Positions 63,640 through 64,000 of a stretch of DNA of 64,000 nt are shown here, one piece after another. Source of the DNA: Microbacterium trichothecenolyticum (lineage in GTDB: Bacteria > Actinomycetota > Actinomycetes > Actinomycetales > Microbacteriaceae); NCBI RefSeq assembly GCF_000956465.1, contig NZ_JYJA01000036.1:1-64000 (forward strand). Direction: 5' to 3'. The notes beneath the pieces are model-generated. The model did no database searches and was not told the DNA's origin. It saw only the letters and a program-made list of their open reading frames with translations. The first letter of the stretch is position 1. Each line of letters begins with the position of its first letter. The position numbers and the translations under genes were made by a program.

Positions 63640-64000
63640 CGCAGGAACGCGGCGGCGACGCCGGAGTCGACGGGGATGTGCAGGCCGGTGGTGCGGCTGA
63701 GCTCCGGGCCGGTGAGGACGTACACCGCGTCGGCGACGTTCTCGGGCACGACCTCGCGCTTGAGGATGGTGCGGTTCGCGTAGAACTGGCCGAGGTCCTC
63801 TTCCTTGACGCCGTAGGTCGCGGCGCGGTTGGCGCCCCAGCCGGCGGCGAAGATGCCCGAGCCGCGCACGACGCCGTCGGGGTTGATGCCGTTGACGCGC
63901 ACGCCGTGCTCGCCGAGCTCGACCGCGAGCAGGCGCACCTGGTGGGCCTGGTCGGCCTTGGTCGCCGAGTACGCGATGTTGTTCGGGCCGGCGAAGACGG
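63636..64000 (-). CDS. Bifunctional rhamnulose-1-phosphate aldolase / short-chain dehydrogenase, 3' part
   Basis: Partial: only the last 121 codons are in the window and the gene continues past 64000. The visible part is an SDR C-terminus: IAYSATKADQAHQVRLLAVELG (catalytic YxxxK as YSATK), VNGINPDGVVRGSGIFAAGWG, and the end TTGLHIPVDSGVAAAFLR. Such ends belong to the fused aldolase-dehydrogenase that splits rhamnulose-1-phosphate and oxidises the lactaldehyde. Its position before rhaB supports this. The stop overlaps the rhaB ATG. Confidence 0.85.
   Translation of the reverse strand, partial: VFAGPNNIAYSATKADQAHQVRLLAVELGEHGVRVNGINPDGVVRGSGIFAAGWGANRAATYGVKEEDLGQFYANRTILKREVVPENVADAVYVLTGPELSRTTGLHIPVDSGVAAAFLR

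Overview
The window is high-GC (about 70 percent) actinobacterial chromosome. Dense, mostly metabolic gene content, MarR/LacI/XRE-controlled operons, paired DUF7882-type proteins, a short acidic peptide next to a DHA2 transporter, very strong GC codon preference and many TANNNT minus-10 boxes placed 6-7 nt before start codons all fit Microbacteriaceae, most likely Microbacterium or a close relative. No phage, transposase, CRISPR array, rRNA or tRNA was recognised. No gene-free gap exceeds 300 bases.

Layout. (a) 16-5759, minus strand: a beta-oxidation operon (acyl-CoA dehydrogenase, thiolase, FadB/FadJ-type fusion) ending in a nitronate-monooxygenase-like gene. It is divergent from 5951-10308, plus strand: SDR, ACAD10/11-type acyl-CoA dehydrogenase, LvaA/ACAD10-type kinase and thiolase, which together look like a 4-hydroxyacyl-CoA degradation module. 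(b) 11732-17746: a secreted amylase-pullulanase fusion with LacI/cre-type operators. (c) 17794-22806: small genes and a wall-anchored 5'-nucleotidase preceded by a PHO-box-like repeat. (d) 23017-26097: part of valine catabolism. (e) 26103-30240: MarR regulator, etfBA and a cytochrome b-like membrane protein with an unusual repeated N-terminus. (f) 30251-36497: pentapeptide-repeat protein, a two-component system, CofE, GNAT and thioesterase.

(g) 36561-40367: a cyclic-di-GMP locus with a bacteriophytochrome-diguanylate cyclase and an EAL protein, interleaved with two DUF7882-type paralogues. (h) 41194-50349: LysR, PutA, an XRE-controlled membrane-protein operon, an arginine-dihydrolase-like enzyme and ornithine aminotransferase. 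ArgZ-like enzyme, RocD and the P5C dehydrogenase half of PutA could take arginine to glutamate. (i) 50379-55523: a molybdopterin oxidoreductase divergent from the ATP-grasp / alpha-E / transglutaminase cluster. (j) 55570-64000: DHA2 efflux, secreted GH3 beta-glucosidase with its LacI repressor and matching operators, and a rhamnose operon that runs off the right edge.

The organism appears to be a heterotroph that breaks down starch and beta-glucosides outside the cell and feeds on fatty acids, valine, arginine, proline and rhamnose, with electrons from acyl-CoA dehydrogenases collected by ETF. At least thirteen genes look leaderless. Two families of short terminal-inverted-repeat elements have entered coding sequences in frame. 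These two points, the light/cyclic-di-GMP locus, the ETF-cytochrome b operon and the 4-hydroxyacyl-CoA module are the most interesting parts of the window.
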